A stretch of DNA of 64,000 nt from Candidatus Nitricoxidivorans perseverans (GTDB lineage: Bacteria > Pseudomonadota > Gammaproteobacteria > Burkholderiales > Rhodocyclaceae), in the NCBI GenBank assembly GCA_030246985.1, contig CP107246.1, positions 932,282 through 996,281 on the forward strand. Direction: 5' to 3'. Both the position numbers and the translations under genes were made by a program. A model generated the notes under the pieces. It saw only the letters and a list, made by a program, of their open reading frames with translations. It was not told the DNA's origin and did not search any database. Of the stretch, positions 1-7,028 are shown piece by piece. Within the stretch, counting starts at the first letter, position 1. Each line of letters begins with the position of its first letter.

Positions 1-595
1 TAATCTGTTGGTGGCTGTAGATTGCCTCGGTCTGGCTAATGATCCGCACCATAACCGGCTCCGCTTTGGTATGCCAGAATCCGGGCACCCTGAGCACTCG
101 TGCAATATCTTTGGCGTTATCGTCTGCACCGTATTGGTTGACAATGGCCTGTTGTATCGGCTTCGCTATATCCACCGGACAGTCAGTCACGCGGTAGTAC
201 ACATGCACCTTATGCGCGGCTGAACTTTGCACCACCATCGTGGGCGTCAGTCCGTTAATGACATCCTGCGGCCTTGGGTCTGGCTTACCCTCCTCGGGAT
301 CATCGAAGTCCGCGAAAATAGCTCGGATATGGTTAATCTCGGATGCCTTGGTGCCGCCCGCGTTGATCGTAACGAATATGCCGAAGCCCTGACGGTTGAG
401 TTGTTCTAGCTTGGCCTGTAGTTCGCGGAAAGTGCCTGTCAGGTTCCGGGTGTTTAGTGCTGGCTCCCGTTCCTTCGGCCAAATTGCCCGGAAATTCATA
501 ACCGTGTCTGCATCCGCACCTAGAGCGTTTAGATACCGCTCGGCTTCCTGAAAATCTGCTGTGGCCTGCCGGGCCTCGTTCATCGCCTGTGTCAT
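1..595 (-). CDS. Archaeo-eukaryotic primase (AEP/RepB-like) domain protein, partial
   Basis: The reading frame opens at ATG 595 and stays open for 198 codons to the window edge, so the C-terminal part is missing. Three primase-polymerase motifs are visible: an acidic motif FADFDD (residues 94-99), a motif around SSAAHKVHVYYRV (124-136), and a third with DDNAKDIARVLRVPGF (158-173). This spacing matches AEP primases of plasmids, phages and satellites (RepB-primase and D5-N-like groups), which lay down primers for element replication. The start lies 3 bp after the stop of the AlpA-like gene, so the two are probably co-transcribed. A C-terminal helicase domain would be expected beyond the edge; that is inference. 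Confidence 0.75.
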   Translation of the reverse strand, partial: MTQAMNEARQATADFQEAERYLNALGADADTVMNFRAIWPKEREPALNTRNLTGTFRELQAKLEQLNRQGFGIFVTINAGGTKASEINHIRAIFADFDDPEEGKPDPRPQDVINGLTPTMVVQSSAAHKVHVYYRVTDCPVDIAKPIQQAIVNQYGADDNAKDIARVLRVPGFWHTKAEPVMVRIISQTEAIYSHQQI

Positions 596-598
596 TGC

Positions 599-787
599 TT
601 AACCTTTCTTCTTTGCCATATCTGCTACAAACTGCTCCAATGCCTCGCGGGAGTATCGGATAACACCACGACCTTTACCAATTCTCAAGTATGCCGGGCC
701 ATCACCACGAGACCGCGCCATAGCAAGCCAACTAGGTGAAACCGCCAGCGCCGCCGCCGCTTCTTTATGCTTAAGTAATGTTTCCAT
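599..787 (-). CDS. AlpA-like helix-turn-helix regulator/excisionase
   Basis: A 62-residue protein. An N-terminal helix-turn-helix covers about residues 6-27 (KEAAAALAVSPSWLAMAR), followed by a basic wing ending in VIRYSREALEQF. This is the layout of the MerR-like AlpA/excisionase family, short DNA-binding proteins that activate or direct excision by a neighbouring integrase, or regulate the element. A GGAG ribosome-binding site lies about 10 nt before the ATG. The gene sits between the integrase terminator and the primase and has its own likely promoter. It could be a pure regulator rather than a recombination directionality factor. Confidence 0.8.
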   Translation of the reverse strand: METLLKHKEAAAALAVSPSWLAMARSRGDGPAYLRIGKGRGVIRYSREALEQFVADMAKKKG

Positions 788-860
788 TCGTCATGCTCCA
801 AAAGTTATTGACAAATACTCTAAAATCCGCGTACAATTACAAAAGGATTTATTGTGTCCA

Positions 861-889
861 TCTGTAACATAAAAGAACAAGATTGTCAA
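861..889 (-). promoter_or_regulatory. Predicted sigma70 promoter for the AlpA-like/primase unit
   Basis: On the minus strand there is TTGACA (884-889), a 17 bp spacer and TACAGA (861-866), in an A+T-rich gap downstream of the integrase terminator. The -35 is a perfect match and the -10 is weak. Position and spacing fit a promoter reading into the AlpA-like gene. Confidence 0.45.
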
Positions 890-942
890 TGATGGCAACT
901 TTGTTTAAGTATATGTCGTAACTAGTTGATATATAACGGCAA

Positions 943-965
943 ACAAAAAGCCCACCGAAGTGGGC
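943..965 (-). terminator. Rho-independent terminator of the integrase gene
   Basis: Directly after the integrase stop codon (966-968) the minus strand reads GCCCAC-TTCG-GTGGGC followed by a run of five T. A 6 bp GC stem with a stable tetraloop and a T-tract is a standard intrinsic terminator, separating integrase transcription from the downstream genes. Confidence 0.85.
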
Positions 966-2219
966 CTATAACAGCGCCTCGATACGATCAAGCGCACCGT
1001 CCTGCAAGTGCGCGTAAAACTTCTCGATCATCCGAATGCTGGTTCCGATCCGATAGGCCACTACCGCTATAGGCACTCCGGGCTTTCCGGCTTTACCCAA
1101 TAGTAAATCGGTCACTGCGGCATGCCTGAATGAATACGCTGTGCAGTTCTCGATTCCGGCCCTACCTGCCGCCCGCTCGATTGCTGCTGTCCACGAATCC
1201 TTATCCCAAGGCTTCAGCGTGTCGGGGTGCTTGCTGTTCCTGCTCAGTTTCGCCGGACGAAGGAACATAAATTCGCCTCCCGGCCTGTTGGCTGACGCGA
1301 TCTTGAGCACCTGCCGCAACCTACCAACCGCAACAAATTTGCGCCCCGCATTGGCTTTGTCGTGCGTAATAGTCACCTCGCCTGTTACTGGATCAAAGTC
1401 CCTGACGCGCATGTGTGCGATAGCACCCGGACGGCACCCGGAGAACATCAACGCCATGCAGAAAGCCCTAAGTGCCTTCCGGCTCTCTGGGTACTTGTCG
1501 AACTCGCTGCCGTCGTCGTTGCGGTATCGCGTGGCGCATCCAATGCGCAAAAAGGCTTTACGCTCATCGACCGTAAGCGCCCGGACGAAACGCGATCTAG
1601 TTACCGTGGGGTAGGCCTTGACCACTCGCCACGCTGAATCGTCATTGATCCACCTGGCCGTCGTGGAGCGTTTGAACACGGCATTGAGTGCGGCCTTCAG
1701 GAACACCAGATTGCGATTAGCTGAATGGTTCGCACCGATCTCGTCGTCGTCGTTCGCTTTCAGGGCTTCGCGCTTTAGCTTCCGCTTCCAATCTTCGATC
1801 TGGTCGCTGCCCAATTCGCGCAACTTGATCGTGGCGAGCTTGCTCCCCTTGATGGTGCGTCGATAGCGGCCCTCGGCGTCTGTGTGTGCGTCCGTCCTGC
1901 CGTCAGCCTTCAGCGTCGCAAGGTATTCGAGAACAGCATCATCGACCGTGGCATTCTTGCGATCCGCTTTAGCACCCGCGATGCTGTTAAAGAAGTTGTT
2001 GGCCGCATCAAGGGCGTCCGACCACTCACCACGGCAGTCTAAAGTTTCGGTGTGATAACGCTTCTCGTGGCGGATTCGTGCCACCCATCGACCACCCCCG
2101 GACGCCAGCGGACGCCAGCCCAGATAGCGCCCATCTGAAACCATGCGGTAATATGGCGCGTCGCCGGCCTGTGGTTTCAATGCTGACCGTGATCGTGGTT
2201 TGGTAATGTCTATGCTCAT
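966..2219 (-). CDS. Tyrosine recombinase/integrase
   Basis: A 417-residue phage-type integrase that would insert and excise the element at the tRNA site. The N-terminal half holds an Arg/Lys-rich arm-binding and core-binding region. The C-terminal catalytic domain shows Arg263 (GCRPGAIAHMRV), the box II motif YSFRHA (residues 362-367, Arg365) and a nucleophile Tyr402 in EKFYAHL. In box II the usual first His is Tyr362, a substitution seen in some integrases. The start at ATG 2219 gives the full N-terminal domain. The gene begins about 180 bp from the tRNA fragment. All catalytic positions appear intact apart from the His-to-Tyr change, so it may be functional. Confidence 0.93.
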   Translation of the reverse strand: MSIDITKPRSRSALKPQAGDAPYYRMVSDGRYLGWRPLASGGGRWVARIRHEKRYHTETLDCRGEWSDALDAANNFFNSIAGAKADRKNATVDDAVLEYLATLKADGRTDAHTDAEGRYRRTIKGSKLATIKLRELGSDQIEDWKRKLKREALKANDDDEIGANHSANRNLVFLKAALNAVFKRSTTARWINDDSAWRVVKAYPTVTRSRFVRALTVDERKAFLRIGCATRYRNDDGSEFDKYPESRKALRAFCMALMFSGCRPGAIAHMRVRDFDPVTGEVTITHDKANAGRKFVAVGRLRQVLKIASANRPGGEFMFLRPAKLSRNSKHPDTLKPWDKDSWTAAIERAAGRAGIENCTAYSFRHAAVTDLLLGKAGKPGVPIAVVAYRIGTSIRMIEKFYAHLQDGALDRIEALL

Positions 2220-2398
2220 GGTGAAACGCCTTTAACATTCGTGAAACCATGAAACGAATTTTAGACCACTTTAGCGATACCTGATAGCCCGGTAAGGGTG
2301 GGCAATACGGCGGTTTATAGCTTTAGAGAATTGATTATTAACGTGTTCTATAGAAGTGTGTAAATTACAGCGAACCATGAAAAACAATATGCACTTCT

Positions 2399-2443
2399 TT
2401 CACACGGCAGGGGTCACTGGTTCGAAACCAGTACCGCCCACCA
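2399..2443 (+). other. Attachment site: 3' half of a tRNA gene, probably tRNA-Val(CAC)
   Basis: The sequence can be folded as the 3' part of a tRNA: anticodon-loop half with CAC at 2401-2403, anticodon-stem 3' strand GGCAG (2406-2410), variable GGGTC, T-stem ACTGG (2416-2420), loop TTCGAAA, CCAGT (2428-2432), acceptor strand ACCGCCC (2433-2439), A and encoded CCA (2441-2443). The 5' half is absent: the bases before 2399 do not pair with GGCAG. This is the usual scar left when an element integrates into a tRNA gene with crossover at the anticodon loop. The Val identity rests only on the presumed loop position of CAC. Confidence 0.7.
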
Positions 2444-2462
2444 AATCCATCTGTCTGATGGA

Positions 2463-2852
2463 ATGTCCGCCATGCCATCCCGCAAGATTCCCGACACCGC
2501 CAAGCTTGATCAGGTTGTCGCGACCGCTCGCCGAAACGCCGAGCAGCGCGAGAAGGGCTACCGGGAACGGGCGCTCAAGATTTATCCCTGGATATGCGGC
2601 CGGTGCGCCCGGGAATTCACCCACGCCAATCTGCGCGAACTGACGGTCCATCACCGCGACCACAACCACGACAACAACCCGCCCGACGGCAGCAACTGGG
2701 AGCTGCTCTGCCTGTATTGCCATGACAACGAGCATCAGCGGCAACTGGAGGCTGCCGGCGGCAGAACCTTGCAGACGGTGAAAGGCGGCATCGCCACCCA
2801 TTCCCCCTTTGCCGACCTGAAGGCCCGGCTTCAGCAGAAGGATCGCGATTAG
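2463..2852 (+). CDS. yajD: YajD-type HNH nuclease family protein
   Basis: A 129-residue cytoplasmic protein closely resembling Escherichia coli YajD. It has two CxxC pairs (CGRC near residue 46 and CLYC near residue 84) and the HNH-type signature LTVHHRDHNH followed by DGSNWELLCLYCH, which together form a zinc-stabilised His-Me finger. YajD's cellular role is not established; nuclease activity is inferred from the fold. Two in-frame starts lie close together (2463 and 2472). The gene begins 20 bp after the element's attachment site and is probably the first chromosomal gene. Confidence 0.9.
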   Translation: MSAMPSRKIPDTAKLDQVVATARRNAEQREKGYRERALKIYPWICGRCAREFTHANLRELTVHHRDHNHDNNPPDGSNWELLCLYCHDNEHQRQLEAAGGRTLQTVKGGIATHSPFADLKARLQQKDRD

Positions 2853-2932
2853 CCCGGTAGATCGCACAGTGCTGCGCATGAGGCCCGATGGAGTAAGATT
2901 CCGGACACACTCAGCCACCCAGCGAGGAGACC

Positions 2933-3523
2933 ATGAATCCTTCACTCTCTCCAGAAGCCCTGGATCAGATCTTCCGCGCAGCCCGCACCCACAACGGCTT
3001 CCTCGACATGCCGGTCTCGGACGAGACGCTGCACGCTCTCTACGATCTGATGAAATGGGGCCCCACGAGCGCCAACTGCTGTCCGGCGCGGATCGTTTTC
3101 GTGAAGTCGCGGGAAGCCAAGGAAAGGCTGCGGCCCTCATTGATGCCCGGCAACGTGGACAAGACGATGGCGGCGCCGGCGACCGCCCTCATCGGCCACG
3201 ACCTGGACTTCTACGAGCACCTGCCACGGCTCTTCCCCGCCACCGACGCCCGGAGCTGGTTCGTCGGCAACGAACCGCTGATCCGGCACACCTCCGAACT
3301 GAACGCCGCCCTCCAGGGCGCCTACCTGATCGTCGCGGCCCGCGCCCTGGGCCTGGACTGCGGGCCGATGTCCGGCTTCGACAGCGCCATGGCCGACGCC
3401 GCTTTCTTCGCCGGCACGAACGTCAAGTCGTTCATGCTGTGCAACCTCGGCTATGGCGACCCGGCCAAGCTGTATCCGCGCGGCCCGCGCTTCGATTTCG
3501 CCGAGGTCTGCCGGATCGCGTGA
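2933..3523 (+). CDS. Nitroreductase-family oxidoreductase (RutE/HadB-like)
   Basis: A 196-residue flavoprotein of the nitroreductase superfamily, the same length as RutE, which reduces malonic semialdehyde in uracil catabolism. Typical features are the N-terminal [13 protein letters not shown] segment, the FMN-binding [18 protein letters not shown] region (about residues 43-60) and a C-terminal CNLGYGDP motif. FMN and NAD(P)H are the expected cofactors. No other rut genes are nearby, so the substrate is unknown; it may act as a general quinone or nitro reductase. An AGGAGA ribosome-binding site precedes the ATG. Confidence 0.85.
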   Translation: MNPSLSPEALDQIFRAARTHNGFLDMPVSDETLHALYDLMKWGPTSANCCPARIVFVKSREAKERLRPSLMPGNVDKTMAAPATALIGHDLDFYEHLPRLFPATDARSWFVGNEPLIRHTSELNAALQGAYLIVAARALGLDCGPMSGFDSAMADAAFFAGTNVKSFMLCNLGYGDPAKLYPRGPRFDFAEVCRIA

Positions 3524-3561
3524 TGAGCACCTACTGGAAGAAGCGCTGATAAGATAGCGGC

Positions 3562-3771
3562 ATGCCGACAATGGACAACCCGGAAGATCTGCGCGCCTAT
3601 CTTCAGGAGCTTCGCGTCGAGCATCGGGATCTCGACGAGGCTATCGCCCGGCTCGACAACGAGCCACCGGCAGACGAGCTCCTGCTGCGCCGTCTCAAGA
3701 AGCGCAAGCTGCACCTCAAGGACCGCATCGCACAGATCGAGCGCATGCTCGAACCCGACGTCCCGGCCTGA
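3562..3771 (+). CDS. YdcH family (DUF465) small protein
   Basis: A 69-residue, highly charged, almost entirely helical protein. The pattern EHRDLDEAIARLD followed by LLLRRLKKRKLHLKDRIAQIE is the signature of the YdcH/DUF465 family, whose members have no assigned function. It is likely a small coiled coil. A second member of the family lies at 28775-29044. It follows the nitroreductase gene by about 40 bp and could share its transcript. Confidence 0.85.
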   Translation: MPTMDNPEDLRAYLQELRVEHRDLDEAIARLDNEPPADELLLRRLKKRKLHLKDRIAQIERMLEPDVPA

Positions 3772-3846
3772 GCGAGCGCATCCCGCTGACGCAAGTCCCT
3801 GGTGCGATGCGCCAAGCGCGCCGCAACGAGCTCCCATGAAAAATAT

Positions 3847-3892
3847 TTGCAAATAGGAACCGTTCCCGTTTATGATAGGAATAGTTCTCATA
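3847..3892 (+). promoter_or_regulatory. Promoter with overlapping candidate Fur box for the ftr-type operon
   Basis: TTGCAA (3847-3852), an 18 bp spacer and TATGAT (3871-3876) form a sigma70-like promoter. An imperfect inverted repeat with arms TATGA...TCATA (3871-3892) covers the -10 and resembles the A+T-rich Fur box, so iron-loaded Fur would block RNA polymerase. The downstream genes are iron-uptake genes, which supports this. The match to the Fur consensus is only partial. Confidence 0.5.
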
Positions 3893-3911
3893 ACCATTCC
3901 CGGAGGTTCCC

Positions 3912-4463
3912 ATGAAGCAATTTCTTCGTTTCCTCGCCCCGGCCTTGCTTGCCGGCCTCTCATTCAACGCCGCCGCGCTGGAATACCCGATCGGCACGCC
4001 GCAGAACCTGGCCGGCATGGAGGTCGCCGCCGTTTATCTGCAAGCCGTGGACATGGAACCGGACGGCCACATGCGCAAGGCCGCCGAGTCGGACATCCAC
4101 CTTGAGGCCGACATCCACGCGCTGGGCAACAACCCCAACGGCTTCCCCGAAGGCTTCTGGGTGCCCCACCTGCTCGTCAAGTACGAACTGACCAAGGTTG
4201 GCGGCGGCGAAGTCATCAAGGGCGACATGATGCCGATGGTGGCCTCCGACGGCCCGCATTACGGCGACAACGTCAAGCTCAGGGGGCCGGGCAAGTACAG
4301 GCTCAAGTTCACCGTCTATCCGCCCTCCGCGAAGGAAAACCCGCACGGCAGCCATTTCGGCCGCCACACCGACCGCGCCACCGGCGTGCGCCCGTGGTTC
4401 AAGCCAGTCGAGGCCGAATGGGAATTCACCTATGCCGGCATCGGCAAGAAGGGCGGGTACTGA
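3912..4463 (+). CDS. ftrA: Periplasmic P19-like iron-transport protein (FtrA/FetP type)
   Basis: A 183-residue protein with a cleavable signal peptide (about residues 1-22, ending AAALEYP). The mature part matches the P19/FetP/FtrA family: periplasmic, Ig-like, with a Cu/Fe site built from Met and His residues (visible in MEPDGHM, DIHLEADIHALG and GSHFGRH). In known systems this protein works with an FTR1-type permease in ferrous iron uptake. A strong GGAGG site lies 5 nt before the ATG. It is first in a run that continues with a porin, cupredoxin, FTR1 and polyferredoxin. The ftr names follow the Bordetella FtrABCD layout. Confidence 0.9.
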   Translation: MKQFLRFLAPALLAGLSFNAAALEYPIGTPQNLAGMEVAAVYLQAVDMEPDGHMRKAAESDIHLEADIHALGNNPNGFPEGFWVPHLLVKYELTKVGGGEVIKGDMMPMVASDGPHYGDNVKLRGPGKYRLKFTVYPPSAKENPHGSHFGRHTDRATGVRPWFKPVEAEWEFTYAGIGKKGGY

Positions 4464-4464
4464 G

Positions 4465-5856
4465 ATGAGGTTCGCGACGACACTACTGGCCGCCGGCATC
4501 GCGGCCGCATTTTCCCTGCCCGCGGCGGCCGACACGGCGAGCGACAACGTCGCCCTGATGGCCGAGTTCAAGCGTCTTTCCGCCCGCATCGAGGCGCTCG
4601 AAAAACAGAACAGGGAAATGGAGAAGGCGCTCGCCACCGACCGCCTTTCCGAGAAGGAACCCGAAATGGCCACGCGCCTCAAGGCGGTGGAAGCCCAGGT
4701 GGATGCCATCAAGGGGCCTGCCACGAAGCTGGCCGAGGCGCTCGACGGTGTCGCGGTCGAGGGCAGCATCACCGCCGTTTCGCAGCATGTCGGCGCGCGC
4801 GGCACGACCAGCGGCACGGACCAGTCGCGCAACAACTATCGCGGCGACCTCAACGTCACGCTGCCGATGGGCTCGATGGGCGACGCGGAGGGCAAGCTGT
4901 TCACCCACATCCGCTTCGGCCAGGGCACGGGCGTCGCGCTGAAGCCGACCTACACCTCCGGCCCGAACACCACGGCGTTCCAGACGCAAGCGGGGGCGGA
5001 CGACTCATTCACCATCCTCGCCCAGGCCTGGTACCAGCTCTCCGTGCCAATGGGCGGCAAGGGTTCCGGCGAGCGCCTGGATTTCACCGTCGGCAAGATC
5101 GACCCATTCGTATTCTTCGACCAGAACGGCGCGGCGGACGACGAGTCGGCCAAATTCATGAACAACGCCTTCGTGCACAACCCGCTGCTCGATTCGGGCG
5201 GCGACATCGGCGCAGACAGGTACGGCTTCCAGCCGGGCGCGATCGTCCAGTATTTCAACGAAAGCGAGAAGGGCGCGGAATGGGGCGCCTCCCTGGGCGC
5301 CTTCGCCACCGGCAACGGCGCGAACTTCAGCGGCTCGGCCTCTCAACCATTCGTGATCGGCCAGATCGAGACCAACGCGCGGATTGGCCATCTGCCGGGC
5401 AGCTACCGCGCCTATGCCTGGCGCAACGGCGGCATCAACGGCTACGACAGCGTGAAGCGCCGCCGCGCCGGATTCGGCATCTCTGTCGACCAGAAGGTCG
5501 CGGAGGCGCTGACGCTATTCGGTCGCTACGGCCGGCATACGTCCGGCAAGGTGAAGTTCGACCGCGCGCTGACCCTGGGCGCCGAGATCGAGGGCACGCC
5601 CTGGAGGAGGTCTGCCGACTCGATCGGGCTGGCCTTCGGCAGCCTGAAGACCAGCGGCGACTACCGTAACGACTCGCTGGCGGTGGACAGCTACCAAGCG
5701 TCGGGCAGCGAGAAGCAGACCGAGCTTTACTACCGGTTCAAGCTCAACGACGCCGTCGAGCTGTCGCCCAACTTCCAGTGGATCCGCAACCCCGGCGGCG
5801 ACAGCATGGTGCCGACGATCAAGGTGGTCGGCCTGCGCGCGAAGATCGGGTTCTAA
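4465..5856 (+). CDS. Outer-membrane porin (OprB/carbohydrate-porin-like) within the iron operon
   Basis: A 463-residue protein. It has a signal peptide (residues 1-22, ending AAADT), then a coiled coil with heptad-like Leu/Ile/Ala spacing (about residues 30-85, FKRLSARIEALEKQNREME), then a long region of amphipathic beta strands ending in Phe (ARKIGF-like C-terminus), as in outer-membrane barrels. The barrel resembles the OprB group. The start is ATG 4465, one base after the P19 stop; an upstream in-frame ATG at 4432 lies inside the P19 gene and would spoil the signal peptide. Its place between P19 and cupredoxin suggests it admits iron or an iron complex, but the substrate is not known. Confidence 0.85.
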   Translation: MRFATTLLAAGIAAAFSLPAAADTASDNVALMAEFKRLSARIEALEKQNREMEKALATDRLSEKEPEMATRLKAVEAQVDAIKGPATKLAEALDGVAVEGSITAVSQHVGARGTTSGTDQSRNNYRGDLNVTLPMGSMGDAEGKLFTHIRFGQGTGVALKPTYTSGPNTTAFQTQAGADDSFTILAQAWYQLSVPMGGKGSGERLDFTVGKIDPFVFFDQNGAADDESAKFMNNAFVHNPLLDSGGDIGADRYGFQPGAIVQYFNESEKGAEWGASLGAFATGNGANFSGSASQPFVIGQIETNARIGHLPGSYRAYAWRNGGINGYDSVKRRRAGFGISVDQKVAEALTLFGRYGRHTSGKVKFDRALTLGAEIEGTPWRRSADSIGLAFGSLKTSGDYRNDSLAVDSYQASGSEKQTELYYRFKLNDAVELSPNFQWIRNPGGDSMVPTIKVVGLRAKIGF

Positions 5857-5858
5857 CC

Positions 5859-6206
5859 ATGAACGCCGCCCTGCCGCATCTCCTTCTGGTTGCCACACTC
5901 TGGCTCGGGCTGGGCTGGGCGGCGGACGCCCGTGCCCAGGAACTGCCGACCTTCGAGGTCATCGCCAGGGAAGGTCGGCTCTTTCCCGAACGTCTCGAAG
6001 TGCCTGCCGGTAGCCGCATCAAGCTGGTCGTCAGGAACCAGGGCAAGGGCCCGATCGAGTTCGAGAACCTCGACATGCGCGTCGAAAAGGTGCTCGCGCC
6101 CGGCGCGTCGTCCTTCGTCGTGCTCCCGAAACTGAAACCCGGCGAATACGAGTTCATCGACGAGTTTCATCTGGAAACCGGAAAGATGCGGGTCATCGCC
6201 AAGTAG
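5859..6206 (+). CDS. ftrB: Periplasmic cupredoxin-domain protein (FtrB type)
   Basis: A 115-residue protein with a signal peptide (about residues 1-27, ADARAQE) and one cupredoxin fold, as found at the N-terminus of EfeO and in FtrB. Family motifs visible are RLFPERLEVPAGSRIKLVV, GPIEFEN and the C-terminal GEYEFIDEFH. In FtrABCD the cupredoxin partner is thought to oxidise Fe(II) for the permease. The start at 5859 lies 2 bp after the porin stop. Upstream codons in frame are porin sequence. The protein lacks an obvious classical Cys ligand, so type I copper binding cannot be assumed. Confidence 0.85.
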   Translation: MNAALPHLLLVATLWLGLGWAADARAQELPTFEVIAREGRLFPERLEVPAGSRIKLVVRNQGKGPIEFENLDMRVEKVLAPGASSFVVLPKLKPGEYEFIDEFHLETGKMRVIAK

Positions 6207-6233
6207 CCCCACCCCGAAAAAGGAAGCCTTGCC

Positions 6234-7028
6234 ATGTGGAATGCACTGATCGTCGTCTGGCGCGAGAGCCTCGAAGCCATGCTCGTCATCGGCGTGCTGC
6301 TGTCGTGGATCGCCCGCCAGTCCGACCGCGCGCCGCTCGCGCGGGGCCTGTGGGGCGGCGTGGCCGCCGGCGTCGGGCTCGCCGGGGCGCTGGGCTACGC
6401 GACCTGGGCGGCCCAGAGCGAGTTCGCGGGCGACGCGCTTGAAAAATTCCAGCTCGCGATGGTGCTGGGCGCAGCCGCGCTGATCCTGCACATGGTGCTG
6501 TGGATGCACGAGTACGGCCGGCACCTGAGGCGCGAACTCGAGCGGCGGGCGGAGGCGGCGATGGGAGCGGCCGGCATCGGCGCAATCGCGGCGCTGGCGG
6601 TGGCGCGCGAGGGCGCCGAGACCGTCGTCTTCCTCTACGGCTTGGGGCTGGAAGGCGAGTCGGGCGTCCTGCTCGCGGGCGCCGGGGCCGGATTCGCCCT
6701 GGCGGCGGCCACGGCCTGGCTCGTCGCGCGCGGCGCGCGGCATCTCAACGTCCGCACGCTCTTCCGCGCCAGCGAGTTCATGCTGCTGGTGATCGCCACG
6801 GCGCTCCTGGCCGCCGGCGTCGACCGCATGATCGGCATGGAATGGATTCCGGCCATCGCCGATCCACTCTGGGACACGGCCGCCTGGCTGCCCGACGGAC
6901 GCGGCGCGGGCCGCTTCCTCGCGGACTTCGCCGGCTACCGCGCGCGCCCCGCCGCCACGCTGGTGATCGCGCTCGCTTCCTTCTGGGCCTACGCGCTCTG
7001 GCGGATGCGGAGGATCGACCGTGCCTGA
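6234..7028 (+). CDS. ftrC: FTR1-family iron permease (FtrC type)
   Basis: A 264-residue inner-membrane protein with about seven hydrophobic segments. The two diagnostic REXXE motifs are present: RESLE at residues 10-14 and REGAE near residues 125-129. In FTR1 and EfeU these glutamates bind and pass Fe(III) produced by coupled oxidation of Fe(II). Length and topology agree with bacterial FTR1 proteins. It follows the cupredoxin gene by 27 bp and overlaps the next gene by 8 bp, so the proteins are probably made together. Confidence 0.95.
   Translation: MWNALIVVWRESLEAMLVIGVLLSWIARQSDRAPLARGLWGGVAAGVGLAGALGYATWAAQSEFAGDALEKFQLAMVLGAAALILHMVLWMHEYGRHLRRELERRAEAAMGAAGIGAIAALAVAREGAETVVFLYGLGLEGESGVLLAGAGAGFALAAATAWLVARGARHLNVRTLFRASEFMLLVIATALLAAGVDRMIGMEWIPAIADPLWDTAAWLPDGRGAGRFLADFAGYRARPAATLVIALASFWAYALWRMRRIDRA

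Larger units (their letters stand above)
1..2443. mobile_element. Right end of an integrated genetic element (tRNA-targeted)
   Basis: This stretch holds a primase, an AlpA-like DNA-binding protein and a tyrosine integrase, all on the minus strand, and ends at a duplicated 3' tRNA half. It is clearly richer in A+T than the rest of the window. The integrase gene lies next to the attachment site, as is usual for P4-like satellites and integrative elements. Only this end is visible; the other end, with the intact tRNA gene, should lie beyond the left edge. Whether it is a phage satellite, a plasmid-like element or a genomic island cannot be decided from what is here. Confidence 0.75.

Noticed and set aside
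2346-2355. Palindrome TTCTATAGAA near the integrase
   Set aside because: Could be an integrase arm site, but it is a single short copy without repeats, so it is not supported.
2400-3140. Minus-strand ORF ending GGTGFEPVTPAV
   Set aside because: The ending is the well-known false translation of a tRNA in reverse; the rest runs antisense to yajD and the nitroreductase gene.
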